10,675 nt of DNA from Bacillota bacterium (GTDB lineage: Bacteria > Bacillota > Bacilli > Tumebacillales > Effusibacillaceae): the NCBI GenBank assembly GCA_020059765.1, contig JAGVBM010000276.1, positions 1 through 10,675 of the forward strand. The letters are read 5' to 3'. The notes beneath the pieces were generated by a model, which saw nothing but the letters and a program-made list of their open reading frames with translations, was not told where the DNA came from and did not search any database. Position 1 is the first letter of the stretch. Every line of letters starts with the position of its first letter. This document shows positions 5,856-10,675 of this stretch, in pieces. Made by a program: the position numbers and the translations under genes.

Positions 5856-7091
5856 ATGCGAACTGCCGGTGTAGTGGTTGAATATAATCCCATGCACAAC
5901 GGTCACCGTTATCATTTGCAAAAAACCAAAGAGGAAACCGGAGCTGACGCGATTGTAGCCGTCATGAGCGGTCATTTTTTGCAGCGTGGCGAACCAGCCC
6001 TCCTGCACAAATGGGCCCGCACCGAAATGGCGCTGCAAAACGGGGCCGATCTTGTCTTGGAACTGCCGGTCGTCTACAGCACCCAAAGCGCGCGGTTGTT
6101 TGCCTATGGCGCAGTCGCCACCCTGCACGCATTGGGAATTGTCGATGTGTTGTGTTTCGGCAGCGAACAAGGAAATCTTGCCCCGTTGTTGACATTCTCC
6201 CAATTGATAGCCGATCCGCCGCCGATGCTGCAAAACGAGCTGGAACAATCCCTTGCGCAAGGCCTATCCTATCCGGCTGCCTATGCGGCCGCTTTGAGCC
6301 GTTATGTTCTGCAATCCGAGGAACTGGATCCCGACCTGGTGAACCATCCGAACAACATGTTGGGCATTGAATACCTGCATGCGCTCCACAAGCTGAACAG
6401 TCCGATTCAACCGTACACAATCAAGCGCATGGCCAGCGGGTTTCATGAGACGCAATTCGCCCATGCGTCGGTCGCCAGCGCCACTGCGATCAGGCAGGCC
6501 GTGCGTGAACAGCGTCCGATCGATTCCTACCTGCCGTCTGCCAATAAGAATATCATGCAGCGGGAGTTCGCAGCAGGCCGCGGGCCTGTCGCATGGGAAT
6601 CCTATAGCCAGGTTTTGTTTACCCTGTTGGCCCGTTCCACACCCGATGAATTGCTGACCTATGCCCATTTTGAAGCGGGAATGGAAACGAGAATCCTGGA
6701 TGCCCTGCCTGCTGCCCGCAGCGTCACCGAGTTGATTTATAAAGCGAAGACCCGCCGGTATACATGGACACGGATTCAGCGCGCCTTAACCGCCTTGCTG
6801 TTGGGAATCAGCAAGGATAAGCTGCAGGCGTTGGCCCTGGAAAAGGGGCCTGATTCGATCCGGGTGTTAGGTTTCACGGAAAAAGGACGCACCCTGTTGA
6901 AACAGAGCACGTCCGTCGCCTCCTTGCCCATTGTCACCCGAATCGTGAAAAACGTCCCCGCGATGATCGAGCTGAACATGCAGGCAACCAGGATATATGC
7001 ATTGGGGTTCTCCGATTTGCAAGCCGGCAAAGATTTGCATGAACCGCAAATCCCGGTTCTTTATATTAAGGAAGGTTCTTTAAATAGTTGA
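5856..7091 (+). CDS. tmcAL: tRNA(Met) cytidine acetate ligase (YlbM family)
   Basis: TmcAL (formerly YlbM) activates acetate with ATP and acetylates the wobble cytidine of elongator tRNA-Met, giving ac4C34, which prevents misreading of Ile codons. The 411-residue protein has the nucleotidyltransferase-like N-terminus: VEYNPMHNGHRYH (9-20, Asn11, His14, Gly16, His17), MSGHFLQRGEPAL (37-49), and GSEQGN (102-107), which lies in the nucleotide-binding region. The rest matches the family in length; HPNNMLGIEYL and the later SANKNIM segment are also characteristic. Start: ATG with GGAGG nine bases upstream. It is the only plus-strand gene in the ylb group and is transcribed divergently from ylbN. 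Its last 26 bases overlap the end of sepM on the other strand. Confidence 0.95.
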   Translation: MRTAGVVVEYNPMHNGHRYHLQKTKEETGADAIVAVMSGHFLQRGEPALLHKWARTEMALQNGADLVLELPVVYSTQSARLFAYGAVATLHALGIVDVLCFGSEQGNLAPLLTFSQLIADPPPMLQNELEQSLAQGLSYPAAYAAALSRYVLQSEELDPDLVNHPNNMLGIEYLHALHKLNSPIQPYTIKRMASGFHETQFAHASVASATAIRQAVREQRPIDSYLPSANKNIMQREFAAGRGPVAWESYSQVLFTLLARSTPDELLTYAHFEAGMETRILDALPAARSVTELIYKAKTRRYTWTRIQRALTALLLGISKDKLQALALEKGPDSIRVLGFTEKGRTLLKQSTSVASLPIVTRIVKNVPAMIELNMQATRIYALGFSDLQAGKDLHEPQIPVLYIKEGSLNS

Positions 7092-8109
7092 CCGCTTCCG
7101 CCAGCGTTTTGACCGGCACAATTTTCATCGTGGTGCCGATTTCTTTTGCTTTTTCCATGGCTATTCGCGTATTGCTGTCATCCGGCTGAGAATCGGCGGG
7201 GGCAAAAAAGATCTCCGCCCCTGTGTCGGACGCGGCGACAATTTTATGTTCAATGCCGCCGATTTGCCCCACATTTCCATCTCCGTCGATCGTGCCCGTA
7301 CCGGCAATTTTATGTCCTTTTGTCAGATCCCCCGGCGTCAGTTGCGAGATGATCTCGAGTGAAAACATAAGACCGGCGGAAGGTCCACCGATATTTTCCG
7401 TTTGAAAGGCAACCGGCAATTGATTTTCCACCTTTTGTTTGGTCAAAGGTTCGAATCCGAGTCCGGCACGTTTCGGTTTTTCCGGGGCATCCCCGTTGGG
7501 ATCGGGCAGTGCGATCAGTTCGATCTCTGCGGTACGGCTCTGCTTGTCCCTTTCAAACACCACTTGCACATGATCGCCAGGATTTTTTGACCGCAGATAA
7601 TTGACCAGATCCTCCCGTTTGGGTGTCGGCTTATCATCGACCTTGACAATCAAATCGCCAACTTGCAGGATGCCCTTCGCCTTGGATTCCGGCAGAACCT
7701 GCCGGACGATCACACCCAAGTAACGGATATCCACCCGTTTGTCCAAATATCGCATGGCGGCGACGACCGCGCTTTCCTGGGACGTGCTCATCATGTGTTC
7801 CAGCAGTTTTTCATAGTCCTCGTTTGTCATGCCGCGATCCACATGCTCTTTCGGAACCAGTTCCCGATTCGGCATGATCGCGCCGTACGCCCAGTAATAG
7901 ATATTGCGAACCGAGACGGTATATACGGTGGTAAGCATGAAAGACCCTGTTTCGTCTTTTTGTCCGCCCTGCACCGTGATGATCGGCTGCAATTCATCTG
8001 CGGATCCCGGTTGAAATATGTAATAGGGTAACGGAACAAACAGCGAACCGATGAGGAGCAGCGGCAACACAAAGCGTAATACCGTTCTTCTGGCCTTTCC
8101 CTTACCCAA
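7066..8109 (-). CDS. sepM: PDZ-Lon membrane protease (SepM/YlbL family)
   Basis: A membrane-anchored serine protease with a PDZ domain and a Lon-type catalytic domain. In streptococci SepM trims the competence peptide; in Bacillus subtilis YlbL has been reported to degrade a DNA-damage division inhibitor. The target here is unknown. With the start chosen the protein has 347 residues: a basic N-terminus, one membrane helix at about 12-32 (VLPLLLIGSLFVPLPYYIF), a PDZ domain at about 131-198, and a Lon domain with Ser244 (NIGGPSAG) and Lys289 (GGIEHK), 45 residues apart as expected of the Ser-Lys dyad. I chose TTG at 8109-8107, seven bases after GGGGAG; the frame is open to a TTG at 8160 that lacks a ribosome binding site. 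It overlaps the ylbK stop by eight bases and tmcAL by 26. Confidence 0.93.
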   Translation of the reverse strand: MGKGKARRTVLRFVLPLLLIGSLFVPLPYYIFQPGSADELQPIITVQGGQKDETGSFMLTTVYTVSVRNIYYWAYGAIMPNRELVPKEHVDRGMTNEDYEKLLEHMMSTSQESAVVAAMRYLDKRVDIRYLGVIVRQVLPESKAKGILQVGDLIVKVDDKPTPKREDLVNYLRSKNPGDHVQVVFERDKQSRTAEIELIALPDPNGDAPEKPKRAGLGFEPLTKQKVENQLPVAFQTENIGGPSAGLMFSLEIISQLTPGDLTKGHKIAGTGTIDGDGNVGQIGGIEHKIVAASDTGAEIFFAPADSQPDDSNTRIAMEKAKEIGTTMKIVPVKTLAEAVNYLKNLP

Positions 8110-8899
8110 CAGTCTGCTCCCCTTTCTTCCATTCGTCAATCGTTTGCCAAATATGGTCAATGACTGTCTCTGCCGCTTTTCTTCCTGCTTCGATACATTC
8201 TTCCACTTGCGTGAAAGCGCTGGAAGAGATGTGGCCCACGTCCGGCCGAATGACTACGTCCGCGTCCAAAATTCTCATTTTTAATATTTCCCGTTCCATG
8301 ATCTCGATAGACTGGAAGAATACGTCAAAAATATTTTTAACCTGCAATTCCTTATCATACAACCCCACGTCAACGGCAATCACCAGATCAACGCTCATAT
8401 CGCGGCAAGCGGAAATCGGCACCCGATCGATGACGCCGCCGTCAACCAGCACCCGTCCGTCATATTCGTACGGAACAAAAATGCCGGGGATTGAAATGCT
8501 GCTGCGGATCGCCTTGTACATGGGACCTTGCCGGAATACCACCCGTTCCCCTTTTTCCACGTCGGTGGCCACAATCGACAAGGGGACCTTGCCGTCTTCA
8601 ATATTCATTTTTTTCGTGAGCAATTGCAGCATGTCGGTCACTTTGTTGCCCAACACAAAGCCGATTTTCGGCACGGTAAAATCGATCCAATGCTTGCGTT
8701 TCAGGTTGGTCGCCAACAGTTCCATGTAACGGGTTTCCATCCCGCTGGCATAAAACGCACCGATCACGCTCCCCATGGAACTGCCGGCAATGGCGTCGAT
8801 CGGAATTCCGGCCTTTTCCAACGCTTGAATGACCCCGATATGCGCAAATCCCCGTGCACCACCCGCCCCAAGAGCCAATCCGATTGTCGGCATGGTCAT
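8102..8899 (-). CDS. Patatin-like phospholipase/acylhydrolase (YlbK family)
   Basis: A cytosolic member of the bacterial patatin family (RssA/YlbK group), serine hydrolases acting on lipid acyl esters; the physiological substrate is not established. The 265-residue protein carries all family elements: the oxyanion-hole loop GAGGARG (11-17), the nucleophile Ser41 in GSSMG (39-43), and the catalytic Asp153 in DGG (153-155). The Ser-Asp dyad is intact, so it should be active. Start: the first of two ATG codons (8899-8897), eight bases after AGGAGG. It lies 26 bases downstream of coaD and overlaps the sepM start by eight bases, so the genes are likely co-transcribed and coupled. In Bacillus subtilis ylbJ lies between coaD and ylbK; it is absent here. 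Confidence 0.93.
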   Translation of the reverse strand: MTMPTIGLALGAGGARGFAHIGVIQALEKAGIPIDAIAGSSMGSVIGAFYASGMETRYMELLATNLKRKHWIDFTVPKIGFVLGNKVTDMLQLLTKKMNIEDGKVPLSIVATDVEKGERVVFRQGPMYKAIRSSISIPGIFVPYEYDGRVLVDGGVIDRVPISACRDMSVDLVIAVDVGLYDKELQVKNIFDVFFQSIEIMEREILKMRILDADVVIRPDVGHISSSAFTQVEECIEAGRKAAETVIDHIWQTIDEWKKGEQTVG

Positions 8900-8925
8900 G
8901 GAAGCTTCCTCCTGTTACCGAAGAA

Positions 8926-9402
8926 TTATCGGTATTTGATTTGCAGCGCTTTCTCCACATGGGACGGCACAAATTCTTCAATGTTGCCGCCATGGCGCGC
9001 AATTTCTTTGACCAAACTGGAACTGATATAGGAATATTTGAAATTTGTCGGAATGAAAATCGTATCGGCACCGGCATACATTTTCGAATTGATCGAGGCC
9101 ATCGACAATTCCGATTCAAAATCGGAAACCGCGCGCAGTCCTTTTACAATCGCATGCGCTCCGATGCTTTCCGCGTATTTCACCAACAATCCCGGAAAAC
9201 TGTCAACCTCGACGTTCGGGATATGCGATACCGCTTCCCGAATTAACTCTTTTCGTTCTTCCTCAGTAAATAACGGGTTTTTGTGAGGATTCACCATCAC
9301 CGCAATTACCAGTTTGTCAAACAATTTGGCTGCTCTCTCGGCAATATCGAGATGGCCAAATGTAATCGGATCAAAACTTCCCGGATAGACGGCAACCTTC
9401 AT
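8926..9402 (-). CDS. coaD: Phosphopantetheine adenylyltransferase
   Basis: CoaD joins ATP and 4'-phosphopantetheine to dephospho-CoA, the next-to-last step of coenzyme A synthesis. CoA is needed for malonyl-CoA and as donor of the AcpP prosthetic arm. The 158-residue protein has the nucleotidyltransferase signature YPGSFDPITFGHLDI (6-20, with TxGH at 14-17), Lys41 (NPHKNP), Arg90 (GLRAVSDFESE) and the C-terminal ISSSLVKE motif (126-133). Length is standard. The ATG at 9402-9400 overlaps the rsmD stop by four bases (ATGA), with AAGGA about eight bases upstream; the frame stays open a further six codons to a TTG with no support. The rsmD-coaD pairing is widespread in bacteria. Confidence 0.97.
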   Translation of the reverse strand: MKVAVYPGSFDPITFGHLDIAERAAKLFDKLVIAVMVNPHKNPLFTEEERKELIREAVSHIPNVEVDSFPGLLVKYAESIGAHAIVKGLRAVSDFESELSMASINSKMYAGADTIFIPTNFKYSYISSSLVKEIARHGGNIEEFVPSHVEKALQIKYR

Positions 9403-9959
9403 TTCAACGTTCCTTTCCAATAAAAACTTACCGAAGTATCCCCATATGCAGACAGCTTCCAGCGCGTCAGTCGACTGACCGCTTCCGGCAGTTCCGTCTC
9501 TGAACCATGTTCGGCAACCACCCGTGCAGATTCTGTCAAGAGACCGTGTTGTTCAAGTTCTGTCAAAAGCGCCGGGATGAGATTCAAATGATAGGGAGGA
9601 TCCAAAAACACCAGATCAAATGTTTCTCCTCGTTCAGACAGTTGGATAATCGCTTTTCGCGCATCATTGCGATAGACTTCCGTCCGTGCTTGCAATCGGC
9701 AAGTTTCTATGTTTTTTTTGACAACCTGCAGCGCTTTGAAATCTTTGTCGACGAAGACCCCTTTCGACATTCCCCTTGAAAGAGCTTCAATTCCAAGGCC
9801 GCCTGTCCCGGAAAACAAGTCCAGCACCGTTCCGCTGTCAAAATAAGGTCCGATAATGTTGAACATTGATTCTTTTACTTTATCGGTCGTCGGTCGGGTG
9901 GAAGTGCCCGGAACCGCTGCCAGTTTACGGCCTTTCAGTTCTCCCGAGATTACCCGCAT
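9399..9959 (-). CDS. rsmD: 16S rRNA (guanine-966-N2)-methyltransferase
   Basis: RsmD methylates N2 of G966 in 16S rRNA (Escherichia coli numbering) with S-adenosylmethionine, during 30S assembly. The 186-residue protein starts MRVISGELKGRKL, has TRPTTDKVKESMFNI (21-35), the SAM-binding motif I VLDLFSGTGGLGIEALSRG (45-63) and the catalytic DPPY (120-123). Start: ATG at 9959-9957. A GTG four codons upstream (9971-9969) overlaps the AAGGAG ribosome binding site and is rejected. Homologue of Bacillus subtilis YlbH. It heads a tight operon with coaD, ylbK and sepM. The region upstream contains a probable promoter, overlapping palindromes and a structured block. Confidence 0.96.
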   Translation of the reverse strand: MRVISGELKGRKLAAVPGTSTRPTTDKVKESMFNIIGPYFDSGTVLDLFSGTGGLGIEALSRGMSKGVFVDKDFKALQVVKKNIETCRLQARTEVYRNDARKAIIQLSERGETFDLVFLDPPYHLNLIPALLTELEQHGLLTESARVVAEHGSETELPEAVSRLTRWKLSAYGDTSVSFYWKGTLK

Positions 9960-9982
9960 TGGCGCTTTCACTCCTTCTACTT

Positions 9983-10012
9983 ACTTTACCACAAGACGGT
10001 CTTCATTCCCAA
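9983..10012 (-). promoter_or_regulatory. Probable promoter of rsmD-coaD-ylbK-sepM
   Basis: On the minus strand TTGGGA (10007-10012), an 18-base spacer and TAAAGT (9983-9988) preceded by TGG (extended -10). The start would be near 9976, giving a short leader. The -35 lies inside an inverted repeat. Consensus matches are moderate. Confidence 0.5.
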
Positions 10013-10034
10013 TTGCATGGGAAAAATTTTTTCC
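10006..10034. repeat. Overlapping palindromes upstream of rsmD
   Basis: TTCCCA-ATTGCA-TGGGAA (10006-10023) is a perfect 6-bp inverted repeat; its right arm overlaps GGAAAAA-T-TTTTTCC (10020-10034), a second palindrome with 7-bp arms. The first covers the -35 of the probable rsmD promoter. This could be an operator, but I recognise no regulator for it. Confidence 0.5.
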
Positions 10035-10077
10035 TGGCGAGTATATATTGCCTTGATTTGGTACAACATAGTGATTA

Positions 10078-10211
10078 GCAACGGCGAGAGCTGTTGCAGG
10101 CAACCGCGGAGAAGACTTAGGTTTCCCCATAAGCTCTTCCTCCGGTTTCTCCTCTCCCAGTCTCTGGAAACAGAGACAAAAACCCGCGTATACCCGGACG
10201 CGGGTTTTTGT
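10078..10211 (+). ncRNA. Structured block, candidate small RNA ending in a terminator
   Basis: No coding gene fits here, yet the bases fold into a chain of hairpins: GCAACGGC-GAGA-GCTGTTGC (10078-10097; 8 bp with one G-U pair, GNRA loop); a 15-bp stem with small bulges at 10103-10146 enclosing GGTTTCCCCA; GTCTCTG-GAAA-CAGAGAC (10160-10177; GNRA loop); then the terminator at 10176-10211. Between the second and third stems lies a C/U-rich segment (10147-10159). C-rich unpaired stretches with a strong terminator are typical of regulatory RNAs of Gram-positive bacteria that bind ribosome binding sites. The G-U pair and two GNRA loops favour the plus strand, but the central loop would also form a GNRA hairpin (GGGAAACC) on the minus strand, where the block could be a leader upstream of rsmD (ylbH). 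I found no convincing plus-strand promoter. Strand and function remain open. Confidence 0.45.
10176..10211. terminator. Strong bidirectional Rho-independent terminator
   Basis: A perfect 14-bp inverted repeat, ACAAAAACCCGCGT / ACGCGGGTTTTTGT, with an 8-base loop. Both directions give a GC-rich stem followed by TTTTTG; the plus-strand tail (TTTTTGTATTT) is the better one. It closes the structured block on the plus strand. Confidence 0.88.
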
Positions 10212-10264
10212 ATTTACGGGTTATAAAAACTTTTTCGAAAACATAAATAGCATATTAAATTATT
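10212..10264. other. AT-rich spacer
   Basis: A stretch much richer in A and T than the rest of the window, upstream of the small-ORF promoter. It holds the palindrome TTTTCGAAAA (10232-10241). It might serve as an upstream promoter element. On the minus strand TTGTGA (10276-10281) and TAATAT (10252-10257) at 18 bases could be a weak divergent promoter. I see no gene in it. Confidence 0.4.
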
Positions 10265-10293
10265 TTGTAATATTTTCACAACAACCATAATAT
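10265..10293 (+). promoter_or_regulatory. Possible promoter of the small membrane peptide
   Basis: TTGTAA (10265-10270), 17 bases, TAATAT (10288-10293), four of six consensus matches in each box. It would start transcription near 10300, just before a hairpin and about 50 bases before the start codon. Confidence 0.5.
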
Positions 10294-10305
10294 GTTATTC
10301 TATAT

Positions 10306-10325
10306 ACGGGAGACTCTCTCCCCGT
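10306..10325 (+). other. 5' leader hairpin
   Basis: ACGGGAGA-CTC-TCTCCCCGT forms an 8-bp stem with one bulged C, placed almost at the predicted 5' end of the small-ORF transcript and ahead of its ribosome binding site. Hairpins at this place often protect messages from decay. Confidence 0.45.
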
Positions 10326-10348
10326 TCACTCCGAAAGGAGGTGTCGGC

Positions 10349-10504
10349 ATGTCCAGCCTGGACCGTTGGCTATGGTTGATCAAGGTTGTCGGAGCCGCCT
10401 TTTCCACGATTACCGCGATCCTCGCCTTCTGGGTACAGGTGATGAAGCTATGGACAAGCAAACGAAAAAGAAAACGAAAAAGCCTTCACCGCACGGAACG
10501 ATGA
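10349..10504 (+). CDS. Small one-helix membrane peptide with basic tail, unknown function
   Basis: A 51-residue product, not recognised. One predicted membrane helix covers about 10-35 (LIKVVGAAFSTITAILAFW and following) with tryptophans at both ends (Trp7, Trp9, Trp28, Trp35). The tail from 38 is strongly basic: KRKRKRKSLHRTER. By the positive-inside rule the C-terminus should face the cytosol. The ATG is preceded by AAAGGAGGTG at seven bases, one of the best ribosome binding sites in the window; the frame continues upstream to 10292, inside the promoter, without support. Its own promoter, 5' hairpin and terminator make it a monocistronic unit of about 250 bases. The tail is encoded by a 12-base tandem repeat. 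It resembles in general form holin-like or type I toxin peptides, but no family motif is present. That it is translated is inferred from the signals around it. Confidence 0.65.
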   Translation: MSSLDRWLWLIKVVGAAFSTITAILAFWVQVMKLWTSKRKRKRKSLHRTER

Positions 10505-10512
10505 AGACTATC

Positions 10513-10550
10513 GGAATCGGGAAAACCGGCATTTTCCCGATTCCCTTTTT
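10513..10550 (+). terminator. Rho-independent terminator of the small ORF
   Basis: A perfect 13-bp stem, GGAATCGGGAAAA / TTTTCCCGATTCC (10513-10525 and 10532-10544), with a 6-base loop, then CTTTTTCATTTT. It begins 8 bases after the stop codon. On the minus strand the stem lacks a T-run. Confidence 0.92.
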
Positions 10551-10598
10551 CATTTTAGCACAGTCGTTTGAAAAGGGTAAGTCTTCCAGCCACACGAT

Positions 10599-10675
10599 TC
10601 AGGGAATTTCATAAAACCATGTGCTTTGTTCCGGTTGATCGCTTTGCTGCTCGTGTTGTATCAAGAATTGAATGA
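10599..10675 (-). CDS. Possible C-terminal end of an unknown protein (partial)
   Basis: On the minus strand one frame is open from the right edge to a TGA at 10601-10599, giving 24 residues, polar and Gln/Glu-rich, ending in STWFYEIP. I do not recognise the protein. The stretch is too short to prove coding; it is listed because the composition looks protein-like and because a minus-strand gene upstream of rsmD would fit. If real, it converges with the small ORF and the two would be separated by the 10513-10550 hairpin. Confidence 0.25.
   Translation of the reverse strand, partial: IQFLIQHEQQSDQPEQSTWFYEIP

Noticed and set aside
5733..6420. Minus-strand open frames opposite the start of tmcAL
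   Set aside because: They would run through both divergent promoters and oppose the clear tmcAL frame; no ribosome binding site or recognisable motif.
9960..9971. GTG as an earlier start of rsmD
   Set aside because: It overlaps the AAGGAG ribosome binding site; the ATG at 9959 gives the usual MRVISGE start.
10098..10110. GGCAACCGCGG as a T-box motif
   Set aside because: The conserved T-box sequence (GGGUGGNACCGCG) is not matched, no specifier stem is visible, and no amino-acid gene follows.
10100..10160. Minus-strand GGGGAAACC as part of a c-di-AMP (ydaO) riboswitch
   Set aside because: The other conserved blocks of that riboswitch (GGGGUGAAUC-like and GACAGCUAACC-like) are absent.
10619..10675. 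18-residue plus-strand open frame at the right edge
   Set aside because: No ribosome binding site, no promoter, and it lies behind a strong terminator.
1..10675. Mobile elements, CRISPR arrays, tRNA or rRNA genes
   Set aside because: No transposase or phage motifs, no regularly spaced repeats, no tRNA cloverleaf and no rRNA segments were seen on reading both strands.

Overview
The window reads as chromosomal DNA from a Gram-positive, low-to-mid GC member of the Bacillota. The evidence is a FapR repressor with its own operator, AGGAGG-type ribosome binding sites before nearly every gene, several TTG/GTG starts, and the Bacillus-type ylb gene set (rsmD/ylbH, coaD, ylbK, sepM/ylbL, tmcAL/ylbM, ylbN). 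A relative of the Alicyclobacillaceae is my guess from memory, not something the sequence proves. I see no insertion sequence, phage gene, CRISPR array, tRNA or rRNA.

Left part (1-5002, all minus strand). Transcription runs right to left through fapR, plsX, fabH, fabD, fabG and acpP, then, after two stacked hairpin terminators and a new promoter, into fabF, which is cut by the left edge. These genes provide the regulator (FapR, which senses malonyl-CoA), the phosphate acyltransferase for phospholipid synthesis (PlsX), malonyl loading of ACP (FabD), chain initiation (FabH), beta-keto reduction (FabG), the carrier (AcpP) and elongation (FabF). Most junctions overlap by 1-4 bases or are very tight, so translation is probably coupled. 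A FapR box lies over the predicted transcription start of fapR.

Middle part (4977-7091). The DUF177/YceD gene and rpmF form a short minus-strand unit ending in a strong terminator. Their consensus promoter (TTGACA-17-TATAAT) shares its -35 bases with a divergent plus-strand promoter (TTGTCA-17-TATAAT) for tmcAL.

Right part (7066-9959, minus strand). rsmD, coaD, a patatin-like gene (ylbK) and a PDZ-Lon protease gene (sepM/ylbL) are packed with overlaps and meet tmcAL tail to tail with a 26-base overlap of coding ends.

Far right (9960-10675). This is the least ordinary stretch: overlapping palindromes upstream of rsmD; a 134-base block that folds into three hairpins plus a 14-bp terminator hairpin, with C-rich unpaired segments (candidate small RNA or leader); an AT-rich spacer; and a compact plus-strand mini-gene with promoter, 5' hairpin, strong ribosome binding site, a 51-residue one-helix basic membrane peptide and a 13-bp terminator. 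A possible C-terminal fragment of a minus-strand gene enters from the right edge.
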